The notes under the pieces were generated by a model. That model saw only the letters and a program-made list of their open reading frames with translations. It had not been told where the DNA came from and made no database searches. Source: Pseudomonas abietaniphila (lineage in GTDB: Bacteria; Pseudomonadota; Gammaproteobacteria; Pseudomonadales; Pseudomonadaceae). Taken from it: DNA of 64,000 bases. Shown here piece after piece: positions 20,148-29,683 of this stretch (its first letter is position 1; each line of letters starts with the position of its first letter). Location of the stretch: contig NZ_CP155619.1 in assembly GCF_039697315.1 (NCBI RefSeq), forward strand, positions 2,294,001 through 2,358,000. Direction: 5' to 3'. The position numbers were made by a program, and so were the translations under genes.

Positions 20148-21326
20148 ATGCAAGACGTCGTTATCGTTGCCGCTACCCGCACCGCGGTCGGCAGTTTCCA
20201 GGGTTCGCTGGCGAACATTCCTGCCGTTGACCTGGGCGCGGCGGTCATTCGTCAGCTTTTGGCACAAACCGGCCTGGACCCTGCGCAAGTCGACGAAGTG
20301 ATCATGGGCCAGGTGCTCACGGCGGGCGCAGGTCAAAACCCTGCACGCCAGGCGTCGATCAAGGCGGGGCTGCCGTTTGCCGTGCCTGCGATGACCCTGA
20401 ACAAGGTCTGCGGCTCGGGCTTGAAAGCCTTGCACCTCGGCACCCAGGCCATTCGTTGTGGCGACGCCGATGTGATCATCGCGGGCGGTCAGGAAAGCAT
20501 GAGCCTGGCGAACTATGTCATGCCGGGCGCACGCACCGGTCTGCGCATGGGTCACGCGACCCTGGTCGACACCATGATCAGCGACGGTCTGTGGGATGCC
20601 TTCAACGATTACCACATGGGCATCACCGCCGAGAACCTGTCGGAAAAGTACGGCATCAGCCGTGAAGCACAGGACGCGTTCGCAGCCTCGTCGCAACAGA
20701 AAGCCGCTGCTGCCATCGAAGCCGGGCGCTTTGTCGACGAAATCACCCCGATCCTGATTCCTCAGCGCAAGGGCGACCCGGTCTCCTTCGCCACCGACGA
20801 GCAGCCGCGGGCGGGCACTACCGCCGAGTCGCTGGGCAAACTCAAGCCAGCCTTCAAGAAAGACGGCACCGTGACGGCGGGTAATGCTTCGTCGCTGAAC
20901 GACGGCGCAGCGGCCGTGATCCTGATGAGTGCTAAAAAGGCCGAAGAACTGGGCTTGCCGGTCCTGGCGCGCATTGCCGCGTACGCCAACGCCGGTGTCG
21001 ACCCGGCAATCATGGGCATCGGCCCGGTCAGTGCCACCCGCCGCTGCCTGGACAAGGCTGGCTGGTCGCTGGACGAGCTGGACCTGATCGAAGCCAACGA
21101 AGCGTTCGCCGCGCAATCGCTGTCGGTGGGTAAAGAGCTGGGCTGGGACATGGAAAAGGTCAACGTTAACGGCGGCGCCATCGCCATCGGCCACCCGATC
21201 GGTGCATCAGGCTGCCGCGTGCTGGTGACCCTGCTGCATGAAATGATCAAACGCGATGCGAAGAAAGGTTTGGCGACCTTGTGCATCGGTGGCGGTCAAG
21301 GCGTGGCGCTGGCGTTGGCCCGCTAA
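20148..21326 (+). CDS. atoB: acetyl-CoA C-acetyltransferase (thiolase)
   Basis: 392 residues of a biosynthetic-type thiolase. It has the nucleophilic Cys in [34 protein letters not shown], the signature [19 protein letters not shown] with the His base, and the C-terminal Cys in [12 protein letters not shown]. It condenses two acetyl-CoA to acetoacetyl-CoA or the reverse. The gene stands alone, flanked by REP pairs, so its pathway (acetoacetate use, PHA precursor supply) is not given by context. atoB or phaA are equally fair names. Confidence 0.93.
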   Translation: MQDVVIVAATRTAVGSFQGSLANIPAVDLGAAVIRQLLAQTGLDPAQVDEVIMGQVLTAGAGQNPARQASIKAGLPFAVPAMTLNKVCGSGLKALHLGTQAIRCGDADVIIAGGQESMSLANYVMPGARTGLRMGHATLVDTMISDGLWDAFNDYHMGITAENLSEKYGISREAQDAFAASSQQKAAAAIEAGRFVDEITPILIPQRKGDPVSFATDEQPRAGTTAESLGKLKPAFKKDGTVTAGNASSLNDGAAAVILMSAKKAEELGLPVLARIAAYANAGVDPAIMGIGPVSATRRCLDKAGWSLDELDLIEANEAFAAQSLSVGKELGWDMEKVNVNGGAIAIGHPIGASGCRVLVTLLHEMIKRDAKKGLATLCIGGGQGVALALAR

Positions 21327-21659
21327 CACAGCATACAAAGCCCGCTTCTGCCCGGACGGCGTAGGAGCGTGGCTTGTCCCGCGATCTGCCGGGCACCGGC
21401 AGCAAAATCAGGCGTATTCGTTGTGTCAGGTACACCGAAGTAACCGAGTTTGCTGCCGCTTCGCGCCAGATCGCGGGACAAGCCACGCTCCTACGGCCGC
21501 CGGCTAGAATCAAAAGCAATCTGTCGCCGTCCGTTTGATCGTTCCCACGCTCCGCGTGGGAATGCAGCCCCGGACGCTCCGCGTCCCCGCGCGTGTGACG
21601 CGGAGCGTCAAGAAATGCGTGCCCACGGGGGGCGTGGGCACGACCACACCGCTCAAAAA
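21327..21659. repeat. REP pair plus CACGCTCCGCGTG palindromes
   Basis: Between the convergent thiolase and mgtA genes. 21358-21497 is an inverted pair of gtaggagcgtggcttgtcccgcgatctg elements with near-perfect arms. 21536-21655 holds a second family: gttcccacgctccgcgtgggaa, gacgctccgcgtccc / gacgcggagcgtc, and gtgcccacggggggcgtgggcac. The latter may double as the mgtA terminator. No gene is seen. Confidence 0.85.
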
Positions 21660-24416
21660 TCACTGCCAACCAAACCGCTTCACGTAAAACCCTTTCACCG
21701 CCTGCGTCAGCCCCACATACGCCAGCAGAATCAGCGGCAGGATGACGAAGTACAGCGGTGGCAGCGCCTGCAGTTTGAAGTAGTGCGCCAGCGGCCCCAT
21801 CGGCAGGAAGACCCCAACGGCCATGATCACCCCGGTCATCACCATCAACGGCATTGCCGCGCGGCTTTGCAGGAACGGGATTTTCGGTGTGCGGATCATG
21901 TGCACGATCAGCGTCTGCGTCAGCAGCCCCACCAAAAACCAGCCTGACTGAAACAAGGTCTGATGCTCTGGCGAGTTGGCGCCGAACACGTACCACATCA
22001 CCGCAAACGTCGTGATGTCGAAGATCGAGCTGATCGGCCCGAAGAACATCATGAAACGCCCGACGTCCGCAGGCTGCCAACGCTGGGGTTTCTTCAGCAA
22101 TTCCTCGTCGACGTTATCGAACGGAATGGCGATCTGCGAAATGTCGTACAGCAGGTTCTGCACCAACAGATGCATCGGTAGCATCGGCAGGAACGGAATA
22201 AACGCGCTCGCCACCAGCACGGAGAACACATTGCCGAAGTTCGAACTGGCCGTCATCTTGATGTACTTGAGCATGTTGGCGAAGGTCCGACGCCCTTCCA
22301 GCACACCCTCCTCCAGCACCATCAGGCTCTTTTCCAGCAGGATGATGTCCGCCGCTTCCTTGGCGATGTCCACGGCGCTGTCCACGGAAATCCCGATATC
22401 GGCAGTCCGCAACGCTGGCGCATCGTTGATCCCGTCTCCCATGAACCCGACCACATGCCCGTTGGCTTTGAGCAGCCGAACGATGCGTTCTTTATGTGAC
22501 GGGGTCAGCTTGGCAAACACATTGGTGGTCTCCACCGCCACCGCCAGCTCGGCATCACTCATGCGCTCGACGTCGCCACCGAGCAGCAGACCTTGGCGTT
22601 CCAGCCCTACTTCACGGCAGATCTTGGCGGTGACACGCTCGTTGTCCCCGGTCAGCACTTTTACCGCGACGCCATGATCGGCCAGGGCCTTGAGTGCAGG
22701 CGCGGTGCTTTCTTTGGGCGGGTCGAGAAACGCGACATACCCGATCAGCGTCAGGTCGCTTTCATCGGCCAAGCCATACGCGTCGCGACCTTGCTCCATG
22801 GAACGGGCGGCCACCGCCACCACGCGCAGCCCTTCGTCGTTGAATTCAGCCGTCACCTCCATGATGCGCTTGAGCAATTCTGGAGTCAGCGCTTCGTCCA
22901 CTTCGCCGTGACGCACGCGCTTGCACACGGCCAGAACCTCCTCCAGCGCGCCTTTGCAGATCAGCAGATGCGCCTGCCCTTGCTCCTGCACCACCACGGA
23001 CATGCGCCGCCGAGTGAAATCAAAGGGCACTTCATCGACCTTGCTGAAGTGGGTTCCGACCCGCAGTTCACGGTGGATTTCCACGTGTTCCAGCACGGCG
23101 ACATCCAGCAGATTTTTCAAGCCGGTCTGGTAGTAACTGTTGAGATAAGCCATTTCCAGCACGTCGTCGGACTCATCGCCCCAGACGTCGACATGCCGCG
23201 CCAGGAAAATCTTGTCCTGGGTCAGGGTGCCGGTCTTGTCGGTGCACAGCACGTCCATGGCGCCGAAGTTCTGGATCGCGTCCAGGCGTTTGACGATGAC
23301 TTTTTTGCGCGACAGAAACACTGCCCCCTTGGCCAACGTCGAGGTGACGATCATCGGTAGCATTTCCGGGGTCAGCCCGACCGCGATGGAGAGCGCGAAC
23401 AGCAACGCTTCCATCCAGTCGCCCTTGGTGAAACCGTTGATGAACAGCACCAGCGGCGCCATGACGAACATGAAGCGAATGAGCAACCAGCTGACTTTGT
23501 TGACCCCGGCCTGAAAGGACGTTGGCGCGCGGTCGGTGGCGCTGACCCGTTGAGCCAGCGCGCCGAAATAGGTGTGGTTGCCGGTCGCCAGAATCACCCC
23601 GGTCGCCGATCCCGACACCACGTTGGTGCCCATGAACAGGATGTTTTCCAGGTCCAGCGGGTTGCCGGTGTCGCCCTCCTGCCGACGCGCGAATTTTTCC
23701 ACCGGCATCGATTCCCCGGTCATCGCAGCCTGACTGACAAACAGATCCTTGGCGCTGAGCACGCGGCAATCGGCCGGGATCATGTCGCCAGCGGACAGCA
23801 CGATCAGGTCGCCCGGCACCAATTGCTTGATGGGCAATTCGATGCGTTGTTTGCCGCCGCCGTTGACCTGCGCGTCATCCTGCGAAACGTCCGCGCGGCG
23901 CATCACGGTCGCGGTGTTGCTGACCATGGCTTTCAGCGCATCGGCCGCCTGATTGGAGCGGGTTTCCTGCCAGAAACGCAGCAGCGTCGAGAGCACCACC
24001 ATCGAGAAAATCACGGTGGCGGCTTTCATGTCCTCGGTCAGCCACGAGATGAAGGCGAGCAAGGTCAGCAGCAGGTTGAAGGGGTTTTTGTAGCAGTGCC
24101 ACAGGTGCACCCACCACGGCAGCGGTTGTTCGTGCTCGACTTCGTTCAGGCCGTGCTGCTCGCGCAACGCCAAGGCTTCGGTTTCAGTGAGACCTTCGCC
24201 ATGACTGCCCAAACGCGTCAGCAGTTCGGTGGCGTCGCTGGTAGCACCTTGGGTCAGGGTTTGGGCCAGGGTTGGCGGGACTTCGCGGCTGACGGTGGCG
24301 TCGGTCACGCTCTCGAGCATCGCCAGCCGGCGAAAGTGCCGGCCAAAATGGCGGGTGCGCAGAAAGCCTGCGAAAAACTCTCTGAGGAGGGCGAGCTTCA
24401 GGGTGGTGTACTTCAT
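21660..24416 (-). CDS. mgtA: Mg2+-importing P-type ATPase (P3B)
   Basis: 918 residues. It has an N-terminal cation-ATPase domain (SHGEGLTETEALALREQHGL), the A-domain TGES in AAMTGESMPVEKF, the phosphorylation site CTDKTGTLTQD, the nucleotide-binding domain, the hinge MGDGINDAPALRTADIGIS, and ten predicted membrane segments with NFGNVFSVL and PFLPMLPMHLL. This matches MgtA/MgtB. It mediates Mg2+ influx with ATP hydrolysis at the inner membrane, normally under Mg2+ limitation. The start MKYTTLKLALLREFF at 24416 is chosen as it follows CAGGGGACA and matches the family N terminus; the frame stays open 52 codons further upstream. Confidence 0.95.
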   Translation of the reverse strand: MKYTTLKLALLREFFAGFLRTRHFGRHFRRLAMLESVTDATVSREVPPTLAQTLTQGATSDATELLTRLGSHGEGLTETEALALREQHGLNEVEHEQPLPWWVHLWHCYKNPFNLLLTLLAFISWLTEDMKAATVIFSMVVLSTLLRFWQETRSNQAADALKAMVSNTATVMRRADVSQDDAQVNGGGKQRIELPIKQLVPGDLIVLSAGDMIPADCRVLSAKDLFVSQAAMTGESMPVEKFARRQEGDTGNPLDLENILFMGTNVVSGSATGVILATGNHTYFGALAQRVSATDRAPTSFQAGVNKVSWLLIRFMFVMAPLVLFINGFTKGDWMEALLFALSIAVGLTPEMLPMIVTSTLAKGAVFLSRKKVIVKRLDAIQNFGAMDVLCTDKTGTLTQDKIFLARHVDVWGDESDDVLEMAYLNSYYQTGLKNLLDVAVLEHVEIHRELRVGTHFSKVDEVPFDFTRRRMSVVVQEQGQAHLLICKGALEEVLAVCKRVRHGEVDEALTPELLKRIMEVTAEFNDEGLRVVAVAARSMEQGRDAYGLADESDLTLIGYVAFLDPPKESTAPALKALADHGVAVKVLTGDNERVTAKICREVGLERQGLLLGGDVERMSDAELAVAVETTNVFAKLTPSHKERIVRLLKANGHVVGFMGDGINDAPALRTADIGISVDSAVDIAKEAADIILLEKSLMVLEEGVLEGRRTFANMLKYIKMTASSNFGNVFSVLVASAFIPFLPMLPMHLLVQNLLYDISQIAIPFDNVDEELLKKPQRWQPADVGRFMMFFGPISSIFDITTFAVMWYVFGANSPEHQTLFQSGWFLVGLLTQTLIVHMIRTPKIPFLQSRAAMPLMVMTGVIMAVGVFLPMGPLAHYFKLQALPPLYFVILPLILLAYVGLTQAVKGFYVKRFGWQ

Positions 24417-25121
24417 GGCTGTGTCCCCTGGACTGAAGGGCTTACGACTAAAAGGCCCAGGCAGGTACGGCCGACCGCACGTGAATCCTCGCAAGGAAAG
24501 ACACGCAAGGTGTGGCCCGCGACCCTGAAGGCCGCGCGGGTGTAACGTCAGGAATGGGACAGGGCGCTCCATCTGCAGCCGCCCGGCTTGCAGACGGTGG
24601 CGATCTCAAGGACGCCCCCGCCGGCAAGCAGGACTGCTACGGGAGTAAAAGCACTGCCGTTTCTCGCGATTGTCGGCGAGCGAACGGCAGCAAAATGACT
24701 GCGCGTTAACTCGCCGAGAATGGGCCGGTCATCGAAACCGGCTGACGTCTGTCACTCGAACAAGTACCCACTGTGGGTCTCCGCATTGGTTGAAAACGGG
24801 CGAAGAATACGCCCGGCTTTCAGGAGTGTAAACGGCCATTACACGCCCGCCAGGACTATCGCGCGGGGCTTCAGGAAAGGTTCAGGAAAGCTTAAAAACA
24901 CCCGTTGTAGGAGCGTGGCTTGTCCCGCGATCGGCCGCGAAGCGGTCGTATATCAGACGCGCCTTACGTACCTGATACAACTGGCGCGCATGGTTTTACT
25001 GCTGCTGCGCAGCAGATCGCGGGACAAGCCACGCTCCTACAGTTGCTCGGGCGTCAGTCACACCCGCACAAGTCAAACTGCTAAACTCGCACGCCCTTAT
25101 TCCCGCACCAAGGCGCCGTGC
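24417..25121. other. divergent region mgtA / methyltransferase
   Basis: 705 bases. Next to mgtA is a leader with a possible 10-codon peptide on the minus strand (24480-24448). A G+C-rich unassigned stretch follows (24550-24890), then an inverted REP pair (24905-25041), then the short leader of the methyltransferase. No convincing gene was found on either strand. Confidence 0.5.
24905..25041. repeat. inverted REP pair
   Basis: TGTAGGAGCGTGGCTTGTCC and cgcgatcggccgcgaagcgg on the left; gcagatcgcgggacaagccacg and ctcctaca on the right. The outer arms are perfectly complementary over about 27 bases. Confidence 0.88.
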
Positions 25122-26138
25122 ATGTCTTCGTTGAATCAGGCGCTCAGCGTCGCCCTCGATAACCGTCAATCCCTGCTCGCTGAGCTGCATGCCCAAGGCA
25201 CCGACTGTTATCGCCTGTTCCACGGCAGCCAGGAAGGCGCGAGTGGTTTGACCATCGACCGTTATGGCCCGCAGTTGCTGGTGCAAAGCTTTCACAACAG
25301 CCTCGATCGCGAGGCGCTGTTGGCGCTGCACACCGCCATCAACGCGCGTCTGGGTCTGGAGCTGATGCTGGTCTACAACGATCGCTCGCAAGGCAATTCG
25401 CGGATCGACCGTAGCGATGCCGTTTACAAGGCAGACGATGCGGCGCTGGAGGATCTGGTCGGGCACGAATGGGGTTTGAACTATCGCGTCCGTGGCCGTC
25501 ATACAGGCCAGGATCCCCTGCTGTTTCTTGACCTGCGCAACGCCCGGGGCTGGGTGAAGGATCACGCTAAAGGCAAAAGCGTGCTCAACCTGTTCGCCTA
25601 CACCTGCGGTGTCGGCCTGAGCGCTGCTGCCGGTGGCGCCAGCGAGGTCTGCAATCTGGACTTCGCCGAGGGCAATCTGGCGGTGGGTCGCGAGAACGGG
25701 CTGCTCAACCCGCAGTTAGCGCCAATGCAGTTCATTCAGTCCGATTACTTTCCGGCGATCCGCCAGCTCGCGGGGCTGCCGATCGCTTCGCGTCGCGGAC
25801 AGAAGCTGCCATCGTACGCGCGACTGGATCAACGCCAGTTCGACCTGGTGCTGCTCGATCCACCGGCGTGGGCGAAGAGTGCCTTCGGCACCGTGGATTT
25901 GCTGCGCGACTACCAGAGCCTGCTGAAACCGGCGTTGCTGACCACCGCTGAAGACGGCGTGCTGATCTGCTGCAACAACCTCGCAAAAGTGAACATGGAT
26001 GAGTGGCGCGACCAGGTGTTGCGATGTGCGAGCAAGATTGGCCGTCCCGTGCGTGACTGCCAGACCCTTGCACCCGGCGCCGACTTTCCGTCGATGGACC
26101 AGCAGCCACCGCTCAAGACATTGATCTTGCAGCTCTGA
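25122..26138 (+). CDS. class I SAM-dependent rRNA methyltransferase, RlmI-like without PUA
   Basis: 338 residues. The C-terminal two thirds carry a Rossmann methyltransferase with motif I LNLFAYTCGVGLSAAAGGA and the m5C-type motif IV LVLLDPPAWAKSAFG, plus GQDPLLFLDLRNARGW typical of RlmI/RlmK-like enzymes. The N terminus (YRLFHGSQEGASGLTIDRYG) corresponds to the RlmI linker, but the leading PUA domain of E. coli RlmI is absent. Expected role: cytosine-C5 or guanine-N2 methylation of 23S rRNA. The ATG at 25122 is chosen because everything upstream in the frame is REP sequence. Confidence 0.85.
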   Translation: MSSLNQALSVALDNRQSLLAELHAQGTDCYRLFHGSQEGASGLTIDRYGPQLLVQSFHNSLDREALLALHTAINARLGLELMLVYNDRSQGNSRIDRSDAVYKADDAALEDLVGHEWGLNYRVRGRHTGQDPLLFLDLRNARGWVKDHAKGKSVLNLFAYTCGVGLSAAAGGASEVCNLDFAEGNLAVGRENGLLNPQLAPMQFIQSDYFPAIRQLAGLPIASRRGQKLPSYARLDQRQFDLVLLDPPAWAKSAFGTVDLLRDYQSLLKPALLTTAEDGVLICCNNLAKVNMDEWRDQVLRCASKIGRPVRDCQTLAPGADFPSMDQQPPLKTLILQL

Positions 26139-26250
26139 TCACTTACTGACTGCAAGGAAATTTCCCACAGGGTTTGCGGACGACGCCTTCGGAACCAGAT
26201 TGACGTGCCATACTCAAAGGCACCTCAGATCGAGAGAGTTGGCGACCTAC

Positions 26251-29208
26251 ATGCCCAAAGGATTGAAACGCGCCATCGGCGCCTTGCTGGCCGTCTTCGC
26301 AGTTTATAGCCTGCTGGGGTTTCTGATCCTGCCAGGCATTGCGTTACGGGTGATCAATCAACAGCTGGCGAACTACGCCACGGTCCCGGCAAAGCTGGAC
26401 CGTCTTGAGCTCAATCCCTACAGCTTGAAAGTAACGCTCTGGGGCTTGAACATCGGCGCGCCGGGCAAGGAACAGATTGGTTTCGAGCGCCTGTTCGCCG
26501 ACCTGCAGATTGACAGCCTGTGGACCAAAGCCCTGCACCTGCAGGCAGTTGAACTGGACAAGCCTAAGGTCGAGCTGCTGTTTTCCAAAGATGGCACCCT
26601 CAATCTGGCGGGTCTGTTCAAGCTGCCGCCCGGCGAACCGGCCAAGCCTGACGAAGCACCGAGCAAGCCATTTCCGCTGCGCGTGGATGAGATCAAACTG
26701 GCGGGCGGCAATGTGCATTTTCAGGACTTGCGCCCCAGCGAGCCCATCGAATTTCTGTACGACGAACTGAATTTCGAACTGAAAAACCTCAGCACCCTGC
26801 CCGAAGACAACGCCGACATGACGCTTGTGGCCGCTGGACCTGAGGGTGGCCAGATCGACTGGGTTGGCCGCATCAGCCTGGTGCCGATCACGTCCGAAGG
26901 CACACTCAAAATCACCGACGGCAAGATGAAAGTCTGGTGGCCCTATGTGCGCGACGCTCTGCCACTGGTGCTCAAGGACGGCGTGCTCAACTTCAATACC
27001 CATTACACACTCAGCCTGGCCAAGGAAACCGAGATGCGGCTGGACAACACGTCCCTCAGCGTCGCGCCCTTCGCCATCGACGCGCCTGACGGCCGACCCT
27101 TGGTGCGCCTGAAGAACCTGGAAGTGAGCGATACCTCGATCGATCTGGCGAAACAGCTGGTCACCGTAGGGAAAATCCGCAGTCAGGGTCTGGAAACGTG
27201 GGCGGCGCGAGAGGCTGACGGCCAGCTTGACTGGCAGAAACTGTTCGCCGCGCAGCCGTCCAAGGCCCAGGAAAAGAAAGCCGAGGCGGCTAAAAAGGAG
27301 CCCGCTACCGCCACCAGCGCCGAGACCACAGCGAAAACAGAAGCCGCAGCGCCGAGCAAACCCTGGCAGGTATTGCTGCGTGATACCCAGCTGCGCGATT
27401 ACCGCATCCATCTGGCGGACAAAGTGCCGAAGGAACCCGTGGCGATCGACGTCGGTCCGCTGAATCTGGACCTGACCCATTTCGACAGCCTCAACCAATC
27501 GCCCTTCAACATCAAGCTGGACACCGGCCTGGGCAAGCAAGGCAAGCTGACGGCCGAGGGTGAGGTGAACCTGGCGCCGGTTCGCGCCAAACTCAACGTG
27601 ACCACGCGCGACATCGACCTGCGTGTCGCGCAATCCTATGTCACGCCGTTCATTCGGCTGGAAGTGCGCAGCGGCATGCTCAACACCGATCTGGCGGTAG
27701 ACCTGAAAAGCACCGAGCCGCTGGCGCTGGGTATCACCGGCAAAGCACAGGTGGATCAGTTGCACACGCTGGACACCCTCAAATCGCGGGACTTCGTGAA
27801 GTGGGAGCGCGTCAACGTCGAGGGTCTGAACTTCCAGCTTGGCGACAGCCTGAGCATTGCCTCGATCAATCTCGAACAGCCGTACGCACGCTTCGTGATC
27901 GCCGACGACCGCACCACCAACATCGACGATTTGCTGATACCGCAGCCTGCTGACAGCAAGCCTGCAGCCGCCAAAACCAAGTCAACCGCCAGCGCCGAAA
28001 AACCGATGGGTATTCATATCGGCGAGGTGAACATCAACAACGGTTCGGCCAATTTCGCCGACTTCAGCCTCACGCCCAATTTCGCGACGGCCGTGCAGCA
28101 GCTCAACGGGAAAATCGGCACGCTGGACAACCGTCAGGACAAGCCAGCGCCCGTGGACATCAAGGGCAAGGTCGACCGCTATGCGCCTGTCACGATCAAA
28201 GGTGCGCTCAATCCGTTCAACCCCCTCGCCAGTCTGGACATCGCGACCAGTTTCAAGCGTGTCGAGCTGACCACGTTGACGCCCTACTCCGGCAAGTTCG
28301 CGGGTTATCGCATTCGCAAAGGCCGACTGAACCTGGACCTGCATTACCTGATCACCAAGGGTCAGCTCAAAGCCGAGAACAAGGTGGTGGTCGAGCAACT
28401 GCAACTGGGTGAAAAGGTCGACAGCCCGGATGCCGTGAACCTGCCGCTGAAACTGGCGATTGCCTTGCTCAAGGACGTCGACGGCAAGATTTCCATCGAG
28501 TTGCCGGTCACCGGTGATTTGAACAACCCGCAGTTCAGTGTGATGCCGATCGTCTGGCAGACCCTGCGCAATCTGGTGGTGAAAGCCGCTGCCGCACCGT
28601 TCAAATTCATCGGCGGTCTGATCAGCGGAGGCGGTTCAGAAGACCTGGGCACTGTGTCGTTCGCTGCAGGTTCGGACGAGTTGAACAGCGACGCCCAGGC
28701 CTCACTGGACAAACTGGCTGCAGCGCTGAAAGCACGCCCGGCGCTGCGTCTCGAGATCGAAGGCACCAGCGCCGAAGCCAGTGACGGCCCGCTGATCGCC
28801 CAACAGCGTCTTGAGCGCGAATACCAGAGCACCTATTACAAGATCCTTCAGCGCCGAGGCGACAAGGTGCCGGCGCAAGCCGCCGACCTGAAAGTGCCGG
28901 ACGATGAAAAGCCGCCAATGCTCGAAGGCATCTACCGCACGCGCCTGAAGGGTCAACCGCCGGCCGAGTGGGTTGATCTGGGCAAGGAAGAGCGGCAGAA
29001 CAAGATGCGCGAGGCAGTACTCAAATCCTGGAGCTCGAGCGCACTGTTGCTGCGTCAGCTTGGCCAGGCCCGTGCCGGCAGCATCAAGGACTATTTGGTG
29101 GACAAGGGACAATTGGCGGACGAGCGGGTCTACTTCGTTGACGCCAGTCTCGGTCAACCCGAAAAAGACGGTCGCGTCGTCAGCCCCCTGCATCTGGACA
29201 GTGAGTAA
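26251..29208 (+). CDS. DUF748 AsmA-like envelope protein with OmpA-like C terminus
   Basis: 985 residues. One N-terminal membrane anchor (about residues 5-30, AIGALLAVFAVYSLLGFLIL) is followed by LELNPYSLKVTLWGLNI and long beta-rich repeats typical of DUF748/AsmA proteins. There is an Ala/Lys-rich linker near residues 345-375 and another Ala/Lys stretch near 575. The last ~180 residues start VSFAAGSDELNSDAQASL, resembling an OmpA-like periplasmic domain. AsmA-like proteins bridge inner and outer membrane for lipid transport; that role here is inferred. It lies 6 bases before a DUF2845 gene, likely its partner. Confidence 0.85.
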   Translation: MPKGLKRAIGALLAVFAVYSLLGFLILPGIALRVINQQLANYATVPAKLDRLELNPYSLKVTLWGLNIGAPGKEQIGFERLFADLQIDSLWTKALHLQAVELDKPKVELLFSKDGTLNLAGLFKLPPGEPAKPDEAPSKPFPLRVDEIKLAGGNVHFQDLRPSEPIEFLYDELNFELKNLSTLPEDNADMTLVAAGPEGGQIDWVGRISLVPITSEGTLKITDGKMKVWWPYVRDALPLVLKDGVLNFNTHYTLSLAKETEMRLDNTSLSVAPFAIDAPDGRPLVRLKNLEVSDTSIDLAKQLVTVGKIRSQGLETWAAREADGQLDWQKLFAAQPSKAQEKKAEAAKKEPATATSAETTAKTEAAAPSKPWQVLLRDTQLRDYRIHLADKVPKEPVAIDVGPLNLDLTHFDSLNQSPFNIKLDTGLGKQGKLTAEGEVNLAPVRAKLNVTTRDIDLRVAQSYVTPFIRLEVRSGMLNTDLAVDLKSTEPLALGITGKAQVDQLHTLDTLKSRDFVKWERVNVEGLNFQLGDSLSIASINLEQPYARFVIADDRTTNIDDLLIPQPADSKPAAAKTKSTASAEKPMGIHIGEVNINNGSANFADFSLTPNFATAVQQLNGKIGTLDNRQDKPAPVDIKGKVDRYAPVTIKGALNPFNPLASLDIATSFKRVELTTLTPYSGKFAGYRIRKGRLNLDLHYLITKGQLKAENKVVVEQLQLGEKVDSPDAVNLPLKLAIALLKDVDGKISIELPVTGDLNNPQFSVMPIVWQTLRNLVVKAAAAPFKFIGGLISGGGSEDLGTVSFAAGSDELNSDAQASLDKLAAALKARPALRLEIEGTSAEASDGPLIAQQRLEREYQSTYYKILQRRGDKVPAQAADLKVPDDEKPPMLEGIYRTRLKGQPPAEWVDLGKEERQNKMREAVLKSWSSSALLLRQLGQARAGSIKDYLVDKGQLADERVYFVDASLGQPEKDGRVVSPLHLDSE

Positions 29209-29214
29209 CGACTT

Positions 29215-29532
29215 TTGAAGAGTGTGTTAGCGAAGACCGTGCTGATGCTCGGTCTGACAGCAACGGCGGCCTTCGCTCAGGCGGCGACCGACACCTTGAG
29301 GTGTGGCAGTCAGCTGATCAGCGTCGGCGACCGGATGTTCGAAGTGCAACAGAAATGCGGCCAGCCCGTCAGCCAGGACATTGTCGGCTACAAGGAAACG
29401 GTCAACCATTTCCGTCAGGTCGATCAGGTGCAGGTCCAGGAATGGATCTACGGCCCGAACAACGGCATGTATCAGTATTTGCGGTTCGAAGGCGGCCGAT
29501 TGGTGCGGATCGACAGCAAGCGAGGGCGGTAA
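29215..29532 (+). CDS. DUF2845 secreted small protein
   Basis: 105 residues with a cleavable signal peptide (MLGLTATAAFAQA). The mature part has LRCGSQLISVGDR, VQQKCGQP, a pair of cysteines that could form a disulfide, and EWIYGPNNGMYQYLRFEGGRL. The start is TTG at 29215, just six bases behind the DUF748 gene with only a weak ribosome site, so it probably depends on translation of that gene. Function is unknown. Confidence 0.8.
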   Translation: MKSVLAKTVLMLGLTATAAFAQAATDTLRCGSQLISVGDRMFEVQQKCGQPVSQDIVGYKETVNHFRQVDQVQVQEWIYGPNNGMYQYLRFEGGRLVRIDSKRGR

Positions 29533-29559
29533 GCCTCCACGGGACTTCGAACATCACTA

Positions 29560-29662
29560 CCGTCCGTGTGGGAGTGAGCTTGCTCACGAAAGCTGAGTTC
29601 CATCCGATGAAGATGTTGCGGATGGACCGGCGTCTTCGCGGGCAAGCGCGTTCCTACAAGAG
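29560..29662. repeat. REP pair (gtgggagtgagcttgctcac type)
   Basis: gtgtgggagtgagcttgctcac on the left and cttcgcgggcaagcgcgttcctaca on the right, separated by unique sequence. It fills the gap between convergent genes. Confidence 0.75.
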
Positions 29663-29683
29663 CTGGCAGCGCCCAAACACGCT

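Noticed and set aside
24417..24572. A longer MgtA starting up to 52 codons upstream.
   Set aside because: The added residues (Pro/Arg/Gly-rich) do not resemble MgtA N termini, and the ATG at 24416 has a good ribosome site.
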